From Amoebophrya sp. A120 (lineage: Eukaryota; Sar; Dinophyceae; Syndiniales; Amoebophryaceae): 64,000 bases of DNA. Positions 22,963 through 34,795 of this stretch are shown here, one piece after another (positions within the stretch are counted from its first letter, which is position 1; every line of letters begins with the position of its first letter). Both the position numbers and the translations under genes were made by a program. The notes under the pieces are model-generated. The model searched no databases. It was not told the origin of the DNA and saw only the letters and a program-made list of their open reading frames with translations. The stretch lies in assembly GCA_905178155.1 (NCBI GenBank), contig CAJINV010000003.1, positions 3,017,715 to 3,081,714 on the forward strand, given 5' to 3'.

Positions 22963-25905
22963 TCAGCTGATGCTGGTGCCCTGCGAGTTGGCAGTCGGCG
23001 TTGCGCGACCTGGGCCCCCTCCTGCTCCACGTTTTGGGCTGAACCCACCATCGTGGTCCCCCCGCTCCGGATCCGGCGTGACGACGCTGCCGTAGTGCTC
23101 GTGTTTGTCGTTCTTGGACACGAGGCCGAGGTGTTTGTTCGCGGCAGCCTGCTTCGAATCCGAGCCAAGTGCCACGCCGCCCGTCGCTGCGCCAGTGTAG
23201 TTTCTTCCGGTGCGGAAGTGCAGATACAACGCGAAGCCACACACGCAAACGATGATAAAGGACAGCACATTCCATACGTTCCGCCACCAATGTTGCTGAA
23301 CTTTGTCCTTTTGCTCCAACGACGAGCGCTTGCGTTCATCTGCTTGTTTCATCGAGGCAGCTTGTTTTTGATGATGTTCTTGTTGTACCACTGGCGCGGA
23401 TGTTGAATCTTGCTTGTTCATGAAGTGCGCCGCCGGCTCCCCCACGACAGGCTGGCTGCTGGCGGGCAGCGCGTGGTCGTTCTCCCCCGTGTTGCCAGCC
23501 AGGTGTCGCGGGTGGAACACGTCGCCGTGCAGTACCGCGGAGGGTTCGGAATCGCTGTGCTCCTCGTGATGTTGCTCGTGCATGGGTGCTGCTGGATTTT
23601 TACCGTGCATGTACCGGTCGCCAGCACCTTGTTCCTGCAGGCTTTGATGCTGCTGCTGCGCCTTGAACACGGCGAAGTTTTCTTCGTTTTCAAAGATTTT
23701 GCCGTCCGCGACGGAGTAGCGGGTTTTCGTGGTGGAGATCCTGGCCGCGCCCGTGGCCGCCTCGTACTTCTCGCTCACCCGGCTCAATACCGCGTGCGAC
23801 TGCGGCGTCAAAGACGGGTCCGGGTTCGCCTGTTGCACCCAGGCTTTGTCGAAACTGGCCCGCGCGACCACGCACTCCGGGTTGGACGCGATCCGGTTTT
23901 TCAGCTCCTCCGTGTAGTCCAGCGTGTTCCCCTGCGGTTCCTCCAGCCCCGGCTGCCAAATCTCCAGGCCCTCGCACGTGAAGTCGTCCGGGATCGACAG
24001 CAGTTCGCGGTCGTTGTCGCAGATGTCGATCACCGACCCGCCGTCGATGTTCTCGCAGCCGACGCCGTAGAGGTAGTTCTTGTCGTGGTTGAACCGGATC
24101 GCGGGGTCGGCCATCTCGAACACGCGCAGGGTCAGCCGCATGTTGCGCGGCAGCTGCCCGTTCGCGTTGTCCGTGTTGTCGTACAATTGCGCGACCGTGC
24201 CGAAGTGGGACTCGGCAATGTGCTTGTTGTCGTCCGTCTCCACGAGGTAGGACAAACACCGCATGTTCACCTCCTTCTTGTAGTCCAGCTTGGCATCCGG
24301 GTAACCTGGGGTCACGTTGTGTGGAAAAAAGGTGGTCACCGACGGGATGAAAGAACGGAACCACACAATTTAGTACTTATCAGACCACATCATGCTCTTG
24401 GTTTTGTACATCCGAACGATCATGTGAAGTTCGTTGCGCTGGAATTGAAATGAGGTATCTTTTTAGACACATTGTTGTATAGCGGAGGACCGGAGCACTT
24501 CTACAGCTATACATGGTATCCAAACACTCTACAACAACTTCTTCAACTTACCTGGGCAATGCACCGCGATGGGGTGCGTGGGGTCCGGCGCGTGGCCTTT
24601 GGCCGCCTGGGGCTCGAAGCTCCCGGCGTACATCCAGTCCTGGATGCCGCCGCGGATCCAGTAGATGGCGTCGGTGTGCGGTGCGATCAACGGGTACCAG
24701 TAGGGCGCGTCCGCTGTGTTCTCCTTCCCCGCGGCCAGCTGCATGCGGCGTGCGATGCCGTGGTACGCGTGCGCGTCGGGGGCTTCGGAGCTCTTCTCGT
24801 TGAAGCCGGCGTCGTTGTTCTCGATCACCTGGGGGGACAGACTGCCGGGCTTGCCGTCGTTGCCCATCACGTGGTTCGGCCCAGCCCAGGAGTACACCAG
24901 TTGCCGCGTGCCGGCGTGGAACTCGATCATTTGCCGGAAGAGGTGCGTCCGCGCCAACTCGTTCAGGGAGCGGCCGGCGAAGCTCTGCATGCAGTTCGCC
25001 GCCAGGTAGGGCATGTCCCGGTTCGGATCCACGCCCTGGTCCTCCCGCACGTCGTGGTAGTACCCGAAGGCGTTCGGCATCGGCATCACCCACATGGAGC
25101 GGTGGTCGACCAGGTAGGCGAGGTCTTTCGCCGCCGCCGCGGGCTGGTGCAGCTGGTCAGCGCCCAGCTGGGCCGCGTCGCCCGCCTTGCTCAGCACCAG
25201 CTGCCGCACCATCTCGGACACCACAGACACCCCCACTTTCTCGTTGCCGTGCACCTCCCCGATGGCCAGGACTTCGGGGGTGGTGGGCGTCAGCGTCTCG
25301 AAGTTCGTCACCTGCACGAGCAGACTCTCGCACGGGTATTGCCCTTTCTCGTTGGGCTGTGTGGAAGTTTATTTCGTTTTCGCGCACTTTTATTTGTGAG
25401 ATACTTATGTTGACAAACGGAATTTTCGCTAGTAGAAAATCATCTCCTAGCTTTTGTCTCATCGGCCCTCGAAGCTCAATACTTGTCAAAAAACATCAGG
25501 TTTGTTTTTGCTTGAAGAACTCTAGGTCTAGTACGGACAAGCAGAGCGCGCATCAACATCTGTGAGAAATAAAAATACCTGTGGTTCGGTTTGCCTTCCG
25601 AAGATGTTGACTGGCGCGGTGCCGCAGGTCATTTCTTTCATTTTTTCCTGGAATGCTTGCCGGTCCTCCGGCGTCTCGCCCTCGAAGTCGCGCAGGTGCG
25701 GAAATTTTTCATCCGCCGACCAAATTTTGACGTACTGCGGAAAATGCTCGGCGAGCGCGCTGTAGAAGTCGAACACCTCATGGTACGAAAGGTACTGAAA
25801 CGCGCCCTTGCCGTATAAGAAATCCTCGGCAGTTTTCTCGCCGGCCGCAGCACTCGAGGCCACGACACCGGCGGAAAGAAACGCTTTCGTGAACAAGCGC
25901 ATCAT
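22963..25905 (-). CDS. Membrane-anchored zinc carboxypeptidase (peptidase family M14)
   Basis: Three exons with GT-AG introns: 25579-25905, 24552-25356, 22963-24305; 2475 nt, 824 residues. An N-terminal signal peptide (MRLFTKAFLSAGVVASSAAA) is followed by the M14 catalytic domain. Zinc ligands: His145 and Glu148 in GEVHGNE, and His256 in IEFHAG. Substrate-binding Asn221-Arg222 in VDPNRD. A Tyr at about 352 (GGIQDWMYAG) fits the specificity-pocket Tyr, and Glu400 in SYLVETDD fits the catalytic Glu. All key residues are present, so it should be active. A transmembrane helix near residues 720-741 (VLSFIIVCVCGFALYLHF) precedes an 80-residue hydrophilic tail. Predicted: type I membrane protein trimming C-terminal residues of peptides outside the cytosol. 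The long His/Gln-rich region before the helix is unusual. Confidence 0.88.
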
Positions 25906-27199
25906 TATTCTGCAGTGTAATCAAGTCGTCCGCAAGTAGGGATAATCGTCTTGATATGCTTTTCCTGTTCGATGGAGGAAATGAATTCGAGAAAAAATAC
26001 CTCCTTGCTTACGCGGGCTGGCCATAACACAGACAGTCTGCAACTGGGGAATTGCAGTGCCACATTGAAAGGTTTTGGTTTGATGGAAAGGGAAACAAAA
26101 TTGAGTGTAGAGGAAAATGAAAACAATAGGGACGAAACGATAGCAAAAACAAACGATTTTTTTCGATTCGACGATTTACGAGAAAACCTTCAGAGGCCTG
26201 TGGAAAGTGCCAAATTTCGAAAAAGTGCATTTGTCGTCGCGAAGCGCCGCATTCTATCATGACTTGCTATGTATTGTAGTACTAAGACGATAGGTACCTC
26301 GACCACCCAGCTGACTACTTATTCAGGACGAAAGGGACGACCGAGAGCTGAGAAGCGCTTCCGAGATTGGCAGCGAAGCACTCGACCAAAAATTCCATGG
26401 GTTGTTGCGACAGAACGATTTCGAACTCACGGCTCACGAAAGCAGTAGTATACCCAAAAGGACGAGGGCAGCAACGACCGAGAAACAAAGTGTCGCTCAT
26501 CGAGACAGACCGATGCAGTTTCATGTCACGTAAATTAAATCTATCGAGCAAGACCGAAAACGAGAAAGGCGTCAAAAGCTGACATACAACAATTTTCTGT
26601 AGGAACAAGTATCAAGCTGCGCCAGCTGTGTATTGATTATTTTAATGACATATAGTTCTGTTACTGTTAGTATAATGGAATTGATCAAAGCCGATATTAA
26701 AAGCTCGCGAGATCAATCTGTCAGTCCGGGTTCCATGACCTCACGTGCCTCGTACATCGTGCTAGTAGTGCTACCTCATCATCCTTTATCATGTACGGGT
26801 CGTATGGGCTGGGATCTATTGGTTACATCCTACAAAGAAACTGATAACCGGCCCGAGTTTCTTGCCCTTCGGAAAAAATAAATCCAGTTACACTTAATCT
26901 TCAACTGCAGCCAGGAGGCATGCGTGTGGGAGTGCAAATTTCGAAATTCAATGCGAATTTAACTTTAAGGCTGCTATGTATCAACAACAAGCCACGGCTC
27001 TGTTTTTCTAAGATTTTCTTCTTCTCGGAAGCCGCTTGTACTTTTTGACCAGAAAAAATATTTTGTCGATCGGTGGTCAGAAGCACTTTTCGATTTCCTC
27101 ATGGGCAACATTTTGTACTGTTACGAAATCCGCTGCATCTCGTAAATTTTTCCTGAGATGACTGCTGTCGCGGAACAACAGACTCAACAAGCGGCTGGT
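25906..27199. other. Spacer, no gene seen
   Basis: About 1.3 kb between an uncharacterised gene and the carboxypeptidase. Open frames are short, low in complexity and without recognisable domains. Confidence 0.5.
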
Positions 27200-27925
27200 T
27201 TACGTGGTCCTGTCTACTCGCCAATCGAATGCGTCATACTCGCTGGGGTTCGATAACAGCATTTGCTTCAGTATTCTGATTATCTCACGTGTTGCAGACA
27301 ATTGCACTGTGTCGCTGTGACTCAACAGATGATCCCCAGGCAGCCACTGCTCCACGTCGAGCATGCAAGTGCTTGCTTTGGCTAGAAAAGCTTGTGTTCC
27401 AGCGCGCCGCCATTCCCGGCGCCACGGCATGCTTCGTCTCTCCCGCTCGAGCTCTTCTGCGCAGAAGCAGTCAGAGGCGGATGGACAGCCGGGTAACGGT
27501 GGCCGTGTGACGAATCTTGTGCTTATTTCTGCCCCTGGCTCAACAGCCAAATTGTTCCCCAAGGGGGACGAGCGGCGGCGCTTTACAGCTTGGGCCACGA
27601 CGACATCCTGAACAGCGGCTAGCATTTCCGGTAAAGAATATCCGGCACTGTGGCGTAGTGAAGTGGCGCTTTCGCTTAAGACGTCGCCGCCGCTCCTGTT
27701 CCCGTGAAAAGCCGCACAGACAAACAGAAACACATCGCGGAGCTTTTCTTCCCTGAGGCGCGTCACAACTTTCTGTACTGCGCGTCTGGCAGAAAGATTC
27801 TTGTCTAGTCTTGGTGGAAGAACTGGAGGCTCTTCGATGTCCCTGAGACCTCGCGAGCTGCAGCCACCCGATCCGTCTACCGTCCCGTAGTCAGCTGCAA
27901 TAGCACCAGCACCACCTGCCGTCAC
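27200..27925 (-). CDS. Uncharacterised protein, 241 residues
   Basis: A single uninterrupted frame from a Met at 27925 to TAA at 27200. Mixed composition with good coding character (GC-rich third positions like its neighbours), a glycine-rich start, then charged helical segments (RRAVQKVVTRLREEKLRDVF; LSATREIIRILKQMLLSNP). A DCFCAEELERERR stretch carries two cysteines. I do not recognise a family. No signal peptide or membrane segment. The start could lie in an upstream exon. Confidence 0.5.
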   Translation of the reverse strand: MTAGGAGAIAADYGTVDGSGGCSSRGLRDIEEPPVLPPRLDKNLSARRAVQKVVTRLREEKLRDVFLFVCAAFHGNRSGGDVLSESATSLRHSAGYSLPEMLAAVQDVVVAQAVKRRRSSPLGNNLAVEPGAEISTRFVTRPPLPGCPSASDCFCAEELERERRSMPWRREWRRAGTQAFLAKASTCMLDVEQWLPGDHLLSHSDTVQLSATREIIRILKQMLLSNPSEYDAFDWRVDRTT

Positions 27926-27999
27926 ATGGTAGGTAGGTAGGTTTACTCAACTACGGAGTTATAATAGTCAATAGCAATAGCGTGAGCGCTTATTTGTTT

Positions 28000-28857
28000 C
28001 TATAGACTGTTGGGTGGCGGGGGAATTGCCGGGTCGTCTGCATCTGCTCGCTGGGGTGGCATTGCTTCCTTCTTTCCCTTACAGGCCATCTCGTGTTTCT
28101 GCATGTCGTCAACTTGTTTCATCATCGAGCGGGTGAACTCCGTGATGACTTGCTGGCCCTCCTCCTGCAGCTGCTTCTTGAATGTCCCGCACTTCCTGCA
28201 CTTGATTCCGAACTTGCCGCTGCGCGTCATATAGCACGCATCTTCGGGGACGTGGCACCTGGTCACGTAGGCATTGGAGCCCATAAAATATCGCCCCTGG
28301 TTGCTATCCCAGATGTGTTCGCTCGGCACGAACTCACTAGTTTTAATTCGTTCGCCATCGTCGCCATACCGCCAAATCTGCCCGTACTTGACATAATCGC
28401 CGCGGGTATGTGCAAGCGCGTGCAGCTCCATCGCGCCAGCGCTTGACGTAAAATGCTCACAGCAAATCTCGCAGGTTATTTGCGGCACGTGCCCCGCGCG
28501 CCTCCTTCCCGCCGGTGGTTTGCCTTTCCTCGCTTTTTCCTTGAGGATACCAGGGTGGCGCGCAATGATTTCCGCCCGGAGCGCCGTAGCTCTTTCGTCA
28601 TCGTCCTCTTCATTCCTCTCCATCAGAGCATTGCGGCATTGAAGGTCAGGCTCCGCGATCGAGTGGCTATTTTTACAATGCGTCTGGAAGGCGTCCGGAA
28701 CGCCCGTGATCTCCTCGCCGCTCAGTGGCTCCTCCTCCGGGTCCTGAAAATGCGGTGAATCCGCAGGGCACCAAGGACACCGACGTAGCTTGAAGATTTC
28801 TGGAATAGCGCCGGGATAATAATAAATAATAATGTCCATTTTCTCTCTCAGGGGCAC
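28000..28857 (-). CDS. Zinc-finger-like protein of unknown function
   Basis: An 858-nt frame, 285 residues, ending at TAG 28000. Three candidate zinc-binding motifs are visible: CPWCPAD with a later HCKNSH, a C2H2-type finger CEICCEHF...HALAH (C-x2-C-x13-H-x3-H), and CRKCGTF with a later KHEMAC. Between them lie charged and aromatic stretches (GRYFMGSNAYVTRC). The spacing of the middle finger is close to a classical C2H2 finger. The C-terminus is proline-rich (PAIPPPPNSL). Likely an intracellular nucleic-acid- or protein-binding protein; no family assigned. A 5' exon upstream (28.86-28.97 kb) is possible. Confidence 0.6.
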   Translation of the reverse strand: MPLREKMDIIIYYYPGAIPEIFKLRRCPWCPADSPHFQDPEEEPLSGEEITGVPDAFQTHCKNSHSIAEPDLQCRNALMERNEEDDDERATALRAEIIARHPGILKEKARKGKPPAGRRRAGHVPQITCEICCEHFTSSAGAMELHALAHTRGDYVKYGQIWRYGDDGERIKTSEFVPSEHIWDSNQGRYFMGSNAYVTRCHVPEDACYMTRSGKFGIKCRKCGTFKKQLQEEGQQVITEFTRSMMKQVDDMQKHEMACKGKKEAMPPQRADADDPAIPPPPNSL

Positions 28858-28972
28858 CCGTCACGGCGTCAGCTTCAGACTCACGTGTTTGATCGCTTCC
28901 CTGGCCCCAGTTCTCGATGGCATCTAGAATGCACTCGAATAGGGTCCACGCTGAGTGCCCGTCGGGGAGGCG

Positions 28973-31700
28973 TCACATTGGCACGTACTGACGACTGAAA
29001 CTATTGCGCATCAGGTGCGAGAAAACTTGTTTGTAGTAGGTGTCCGCAAGTTCTCGGAAGATCCACAGCATGTCCTGCGGCTTTGTCTGCCCTTCCTGTA
29101 GCAGAAAGTGCGCCAGAACCTCGTCGGCGCCGCTGATTCGTGTGCGCAAAATGGCATCCAAGAAAAAATTTAGCAAGTGCAGCTCTCCCCCTCTCGCAAA
29201 AATCTGAAGCACAGGGGCTAGCCGTTCATAGTGTCCCAGCAAAAGCTTTACGCGCCGGAGGAAAATCCGTCGCTGGCTGCTATCTGTACAGTCCGAAGGA
29301 AGCGTGTCCAATTCTTGGAGCCACTGGAGCACAATCGCAGTCACGTACCCACCTCCTCCCGGAAGCTTTGATAAGGAGCCTGCTGTGACAGCAAAATGAA
29401 CTACATTCTGGCTATCCACATCGTAATTATTGCCCCGATTCGCTATGTCGCGGATAAGGACCATCGCCTGCTGTGCATCAATCAGCTTTTTCCAATGCGC
29501 ATCCAGCACCGCTGAAAAAGGGGAGGCGCCTTGCATGCCGATGGCCGATGCGTCGGCACTTTGCGGGTCTGCGTCCTCGTTGCGGAACAGCCACAGCGCC
29601 GAGTGCTCTCCGTCGGTAGCTGCCCAAGAATTGATGGCGCACGCCTTATCTGCGAGGCCACGCAAGCTGTTCTGTGGCCCCGTCCCCCGGCCCACCTCGG
29701 CTACTAACGCTTCGACCATCAGGAAAAACGGTGTTTCGCCGTCCGTTGCGCGCTGCTGCCCGAGCAGACCATTGTGGACCTGCTCGAAGGCGGCTCGGCC
29801 TCGGAGCAGATGCTCGCGGTAGCTATCGACGGCCACCTTGGCGTACTCATAACGCTCCGCAAAGGATAATTGCTCGTGTTGGTGTTTGTCGAAAATTTTG
29901 TGCCACAAGTTCTCCCCCTGCTGTTCAGCCCCGTGGTCACTGCCAGTGGGGGCGCCAATCAACTCCGGATCGAGAGTCAGAATACGGTGCAAGACTTTGG
30001 CGTTTTCTGACTGGTTTTGCGTTTTTGGTTTTTCGCGTGGTGAGGGAGGTGCTCCTACGACTTGACCCGTCGCGGTGCGCAAAAACCCGTCCAGACTGCA
30101 TGTTTGAGGAAACCACGAGCCACCGGCGGTTGCATCGGGAGAGTCGAGCATGGCTTCGTCACCGTGAGCCCGTGGTGTAGCAGAAAGGACTGGCGAGAAG
30201 ACACCAACCCGTGGTGGCAGTTTCAGCAAGGAGTCCAGCGCCCGAGCGGAGCTCACGTGTGGCAAAAAATTGTGGCGCAGGAAATTCACTATTTCCTCGT
30301 ACTGTGGGCCGCCGCGTGGAACTTCGTAGTTAGCAGGTTCTGCAGAAGCAGGATCCACAATGCCGCGCAGACCTGTTTCATCGCGCTGGTCGTGTTCCGA
30401 CGCAGCCCACGAAACCTTCCTCGTACTTGTCTCCGCTTGCACAAGGTGCTGTAAAGCAAACAGCAGCGTATCGGTCACGACCTCGTGCGCAGTCCACTCT
30501 TGCTGTGTCATTGCTTGTGCAATTGTCTGCACGGCATCTAGATTACCGGCACGAATAGCGCATTGTAGCAGTGTCAGCGGTCGCTCTTGCGCGCTGCCCG
30601 GTTGTTCTTCTGACGCTGTTCGAAGAAGGCTCACACCGTTCGCCAGACCGGTCTGCAGCTTATGCATAAGGTCCGACGAATCCATAGGGCGTTCTTTACC
30701 GGTGAACATCAAGTCCGAAGCCCCACACAAGGCGGTGCGCAACTCCATCTCTTCATCTGGCCGCTTCTGTTCCTCATGTAGTCCCGACTCGCGGGAGGTA
30801 CCAAAAGCGTTGCTCTCATACGCGACGCTCAGTTCTAAGTGATCGCTCGGGACGAGAGAAGCCCGACCTCCCTTCGACGTGTCGGCATTTGATACCCTCT
30901 GGCGCAGGGAAGTTGCCATGAACGCCGCCTTCTGCCCCTGAGCTGCAGCATGCCAGAAATTATTATCCTGACTAACATTCAGACGCAATTTACCGATTTG
31001 ACTATCGATAAAGCGGGTCAGGGATATTAATGAGTCCTCCCCTGGAGAAGCACCAGAATGATCGGCCGCGTGGACGAGCGCCCGACTTCCTGCGGGTGCC
31101 GCTCGATGCAGGATGTCATACTCCACAAGCTTCTTGCGCATCGAACGCAACAAGCTCCACGTTGGCGTAGCCGCTTCTGTTTTCCACTCCAAAGCTGTCA
31201 CAGCTGCAGTGCGTGTGTCTGTCGCCTGCACCCTCACGTGAAGGATCTGTGACTCATGTGAACCACCTCCGTCGGCGAGCCGTCGCTCTATCGATTGTTG
31301 TCGCGCACGGACTCTAGCCATTTCTATGCAAGAAAAAAGCTGTGTAAGTGTGATGCAGAAAATGCAAAACAGTATACACTTCTCATGCTGCAAGTGCGTC
31401 ATAGGCTACTATCATACGCGTTTTCACGTACTAGCTGCGCATGACAGGTTTTCCCTGTAACGCAAAACGAATTTGTGATGCTGCTCTTCCTACAAAGTTA
31501 CACTTACACAGTTTTTTTTTCTGGATAATTTCGGCGGCCCATTCAGTACTATTGGGTACTCCAGTACTATTTCGCATAGGATTAGGATTGCGCACGCTGC
31601 TTCGGCGGCCGCGCGTCCATTTTTGGCCAGCCGAATCGGAAAAATCCATTGCCCCAACCACTAGGCTGGTAGAAACTATGCTGACTAACACAAGTGCCAT
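28973..31700 (-). CDS. Large secreted protein A with ankyrin-like segment
   Basis: Two exons, 31528-31700 and 28973-31319, separated by an introner; 2520 nt, 839 residues. The first Met at 31700 gives a signal peptide (MALVLVSIVSTSLVVGAMDF); an in-frame Met at 31790 would bury it. The mature part begins with a strand-rich region (ILHVRVQATDTRTAAVTALE) and goes on to a long helical region with an ankyrin-like helix pair (LTLLQCAIRAGNLDAVQTIA). The block LLGQQRATDGETPFFLMVEA is shared with paralogue B, which also has the N-terminal region and the ankyrin-like pair. Secreted or endomembrane protein, possibly a host-interaction protein by analogy with secreted ankyrin proteins of parasites (inference). 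No catalytic motif was seen. Confidence 0.75.
31325..31527 (-). mobile_element. Introner element in gene A (TIR TATGCAAGAAAAAAG, TSD ATTTC)
   Basis: The left end TATGCAAGAAAAAAGCTGTG and right end (reverse strand) TATCCAGAAAAAAAAACTGT match for about 25 bp. ATTTC flanks at 31320-31324 and 31528-31532. Removal with one repeat copy joins STEWAAE to MARVRARQQS in frame and makes the gene an exact multiple of three. Confidence 0.9.
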
Positions 31701-31790
31701 CTCCTTTCGTATTATACAAAAAAAAATTAAATTACACATCGGGTGAGCAGAATGTTGTGTTTGCGTCGACGTAGACTGTTCAGCAACCAC

Positions 31791-32949
31791 ACCGTTGCCG
31801 CTCTATCCATGTGGGGTTTTGACAAGAAAGGTTTCTTCAAAAAGCGAAACTCTTCCTAAGTGTTTTCAGAAACAAAATTGATGTAGAAGACTCGTATGTC
31901 TCTGTAGCCGCGTAGACCTGATTTGTTCAACTAGCGTGGATTTTTATTCACGTGAAATAATACTCATGGAACAATTTGATCCGAGGTCCTCTCCAATCGT
32001 TGCCTTGACCTCGCGGCATGATGGACCGCACTTCCGTTTCGGTTTGATCTTTGGATCTGGATCTCCAGGTCGGTCCTTTCTTCAAGTTAGATCGACAAAG
32101 TATTTGAGACACAAACCGCCTAGGAAATCTGAGAAATTGCAATATCTTCATTAGTGTACGTCGAAGCGAAATGGATAGAGACGACTTAATTGCAACAAGA
32201 TGACGAGCAAGCAAAAGCAAAACAAGGAGAAGAATGCTCGTCATTAATTTCACTGTTCACACTCACAGGCAGCAGCAGCACAACAGAACAAAAATGCTCC
32301 ACCAGATGATCATGATGTGAACCACATTCTTGCGTCTGCGTCATGGAATTCTTGTCATATTTCCTTTTTACGTTTGAGGCTCCTCATTCAACTGCACTTT
32401 TTTTCTTGTTTTGGCACTTACACATTATACATTTTATCTTGGTCTTAAATTGTACAAAGCCTAAATCGGAATCAAGGCATGAAGGTGTACAACTTGAACA
32501 GTTTGTTCTTGTTGTGACATTGTGAAGACTACTCTGTGCAAAATAAGAAAAGGCATTGTTCGTAAAAAGTACTACTGTGCAGCTCTCCGAAAGCATTTCT
32601 TTCTAGAATTGCGATTTCAATTTTATGGTACCAAATCCGACAGTAAATCCATGCCTTCCTCTTCCGACTTGCATGTCCTTAAGTGTGGAATTTTTGCAGC
32701 CATCTAAGGTTCGGCCATGGAACGTTAGAGCCTGAGTCGAAACGCCTCACCCTTTTGTTAGTGCTTCACGCTCGCCGAGGGTGGGAAATAGAGTGCGTCA
32801 TGCAGCTCTATACATACTTGTCTTTCCTCTCCGTGTTCACTTCGCCTCGTAATATGGATAAGGCAGTTTTTGGCTTCTACTAAAACTATGCCCGTGTTGC
32901 ACTTTCTGTTACTTATGGCGTTCCGCGGTCCAGGATGATGATGATGATG
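31791..32949. other. Spacer, no gene seen
   Basis: About 1.16 kb of AT-rich DNA between the 3' end of gene B and the 5' end of gene A, without a supportable coding region. Confidence 0.5.
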
Positions 32950-34652
32950 CTACGGAATGGGCTCGGCACTACGCCGTCCTTCGACGCTGAAAAATGATAT
33001 GTTTCCAAGCAATGCAGGGAGCGAGCGGCGCAGCTTTCTCAGGCTTCTCTGCACTTCGGTCCTCTCCGAGGAATCCAGCATATCGCATTGTGTTCTTGCA
33101 CGCGGTTGCAGCGAAGGCGGTTGCGGTGCTGCATAGTAGTCGCCCTCTTCGTCAGACCTCTCGTCTGCTGCATAGTAATCGACGTCCTCTTCCTCGTCAG
33201 AGCTCTCGCCCGCTTCACATGCAAGCGCCTTTCCATCGTTCTCTATCACTTGCAGTGTTATTTCCAACATGTTCCACTTTTGCACGTCATTCAGCGCTTC
33301 GAACCGGACTTCTGAAGGAAGAAGCTTGTCAAGGAACGATTTTCTTGACAGCAAGTACGCGTACGTGTCCCGATAATAGTTCGCCACGACTGTCTCAAAC
33401 TTCTCCAAAAATGCCTGGCTCTGCAACTCCTCGCTGCGGTCTTTCCTCTCGCGTAGTGCGAGCATCAGCCCTCGTCCCGCGTTTCTCGCATCTTGTTCTC
33501 CAGTCTTGCGCTGCAAGAGAGTATCAAGGAGAAAGGTCTGTAGCGAAAATCTTCTACTCCGGGTTGTTGTGGGGGGGACCACGCCATCTTTCGCGGCAAA
33601 GTGAAAGCGTGTGGCAGCCGAAATTTCCTCGTAGTTATCCAGCAACGCCTCAAGGCGTCGAGAGAGAATGTCGGTGGTGGCTTTGTGCAGGACCCGCCGT
33701 TTTTTGTTTCTCACATAATCGGCTCTGTCGTGCACCACAGCTACCCGGGACTCCGCAACTGAGCTGCTCCCGACTTCCTCTGTGGAGGGCCCTGTGAAGA
33801 AAATTGCTCCAGCCACTAGCAAAAGCGGACGCCAGTAACTGGCCAGCAAGAGAGGTATTATCGGCTCATTTTCGCGAGCTTCGTCCTTCGTGATACGAGT
33901 TACGTACGTGGTCATGATATCAGGTTTCATCAGAGAGTCGTCCTCCACATCAAGCAGGAGCATGAGAATCAACGAGTAAGAGAGGTTGCGGGTTTTGCGC
34001 GCTAGCTTCATGAGCGGCAGGAGTGTTTGGTAGTTCTCGAGCAGCTTCTTCAGACGGCGGAGCACCAAGCATGGCGGGGCAGCTGCCAATTCGGCTTGCA
34101 TTCCTGCTTCATCTTCTGGCTGCGCCAAAAGAGATAAGTGTGTCCATTCCCGAACGTGAGCTGCCACATAATTCTGCCCTGTCTCGACGTTCTGCGAGGT
34201 TCGATGGGCGAGTTCGCTGACAAGCTGATACGTTAACTCGCAGGCGGTCGGGTGTATTTTCTTTTCATGTGCCTCCAAAAGAGCAGCAAAGGGAGACGAT
34301 TTGGCTCTGTCAACTACGCCACGCTTCTCACCCGCAGCCAGCGGGTCCGTATCCTCGTGTTCAAACATTTGGAGCGCTTTCCCGAAATCGAAGATCATCT
34401 GGTCGCTATCGCTTTCATCCATCCACTCCTCCATCCACGAATATCAATATCCTGAAGCGCAACTGCCAACATCCACGTCCATATAGCAATCCGGTGCAGC
34501 TGCAACCTCTCCTACGGTAGGGCCGCCGCAGATCGTCTTTGCGGTAAACAACGATTCCACCATCAAAAAGAACGGTGTTTCGCCATCCTTGGCTCGCTGT
34601 TGTCCAAGCAGTTGTCGTCGCAGCTCGTCCTCGCGAGCCTCAGAATTGGTAA
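32950..34652 (-). pseudogene. 3' segment of secreted protein B (paralogue of A), carrying an in-frame TGA
   Basis: This continues the B exon that breaks off at 39080. NSEAREDELRRQLLGQQRAKD runs into GETPFFLMVESLFTAKTICGG, matching LLGQQRATDGETPFFLMVEA of protein A. The frame then runs to TAG at 32950 (ending RRSAEPIP), except for one in-frame TGA at 34444-34446, between SCASGY and YSWMEEW. The C-terminal half is helical and acidic (DEEEDVDYYAADERSDEEGD) and extends beyond the A C-terminus. Either a small intron removes the TGA (none with GT-AG was found) or B is broken. Homology to A is seen directly; loss of function is inference. Confidence 0.6.
34599..34652 (-). repeat. Dispersed exon-fragment repeat R1 (joined to the 3' half of gene B)
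   Basis: Carries, on the minus strand, ACCAATTCTGAGGCTCGCGA through CTGCTTGGACAACAGC. It is the genuine continuation into the 3' half of B. Confidence 0.9.
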
Positions 34653-34795
34653 AAATCTACTTAAATGTTAGCAGTAGACGCAAACGGACACTACTGCTAT
34701 GCAGGAGCACACTCATACTAGACATGGCGTCTCGTCGTGCGGACTGCATGGCTCTATCGAAACTCGACTGTGCCGCGGACGCAGCCTCCCCCCAG

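Noticed and set aside
23410-25413. Two long plus-strand frames (347 and 313 codons)
   Set aside because: They are antisense to the carboxypeptidase exons, which carry all M14 active-site motifs on the minus strand.
34444-34446. Reassignment of TGA as a sense codon
   Set aside because: TGA is the natural stop of several other genes in the window, so a code change is improbable.
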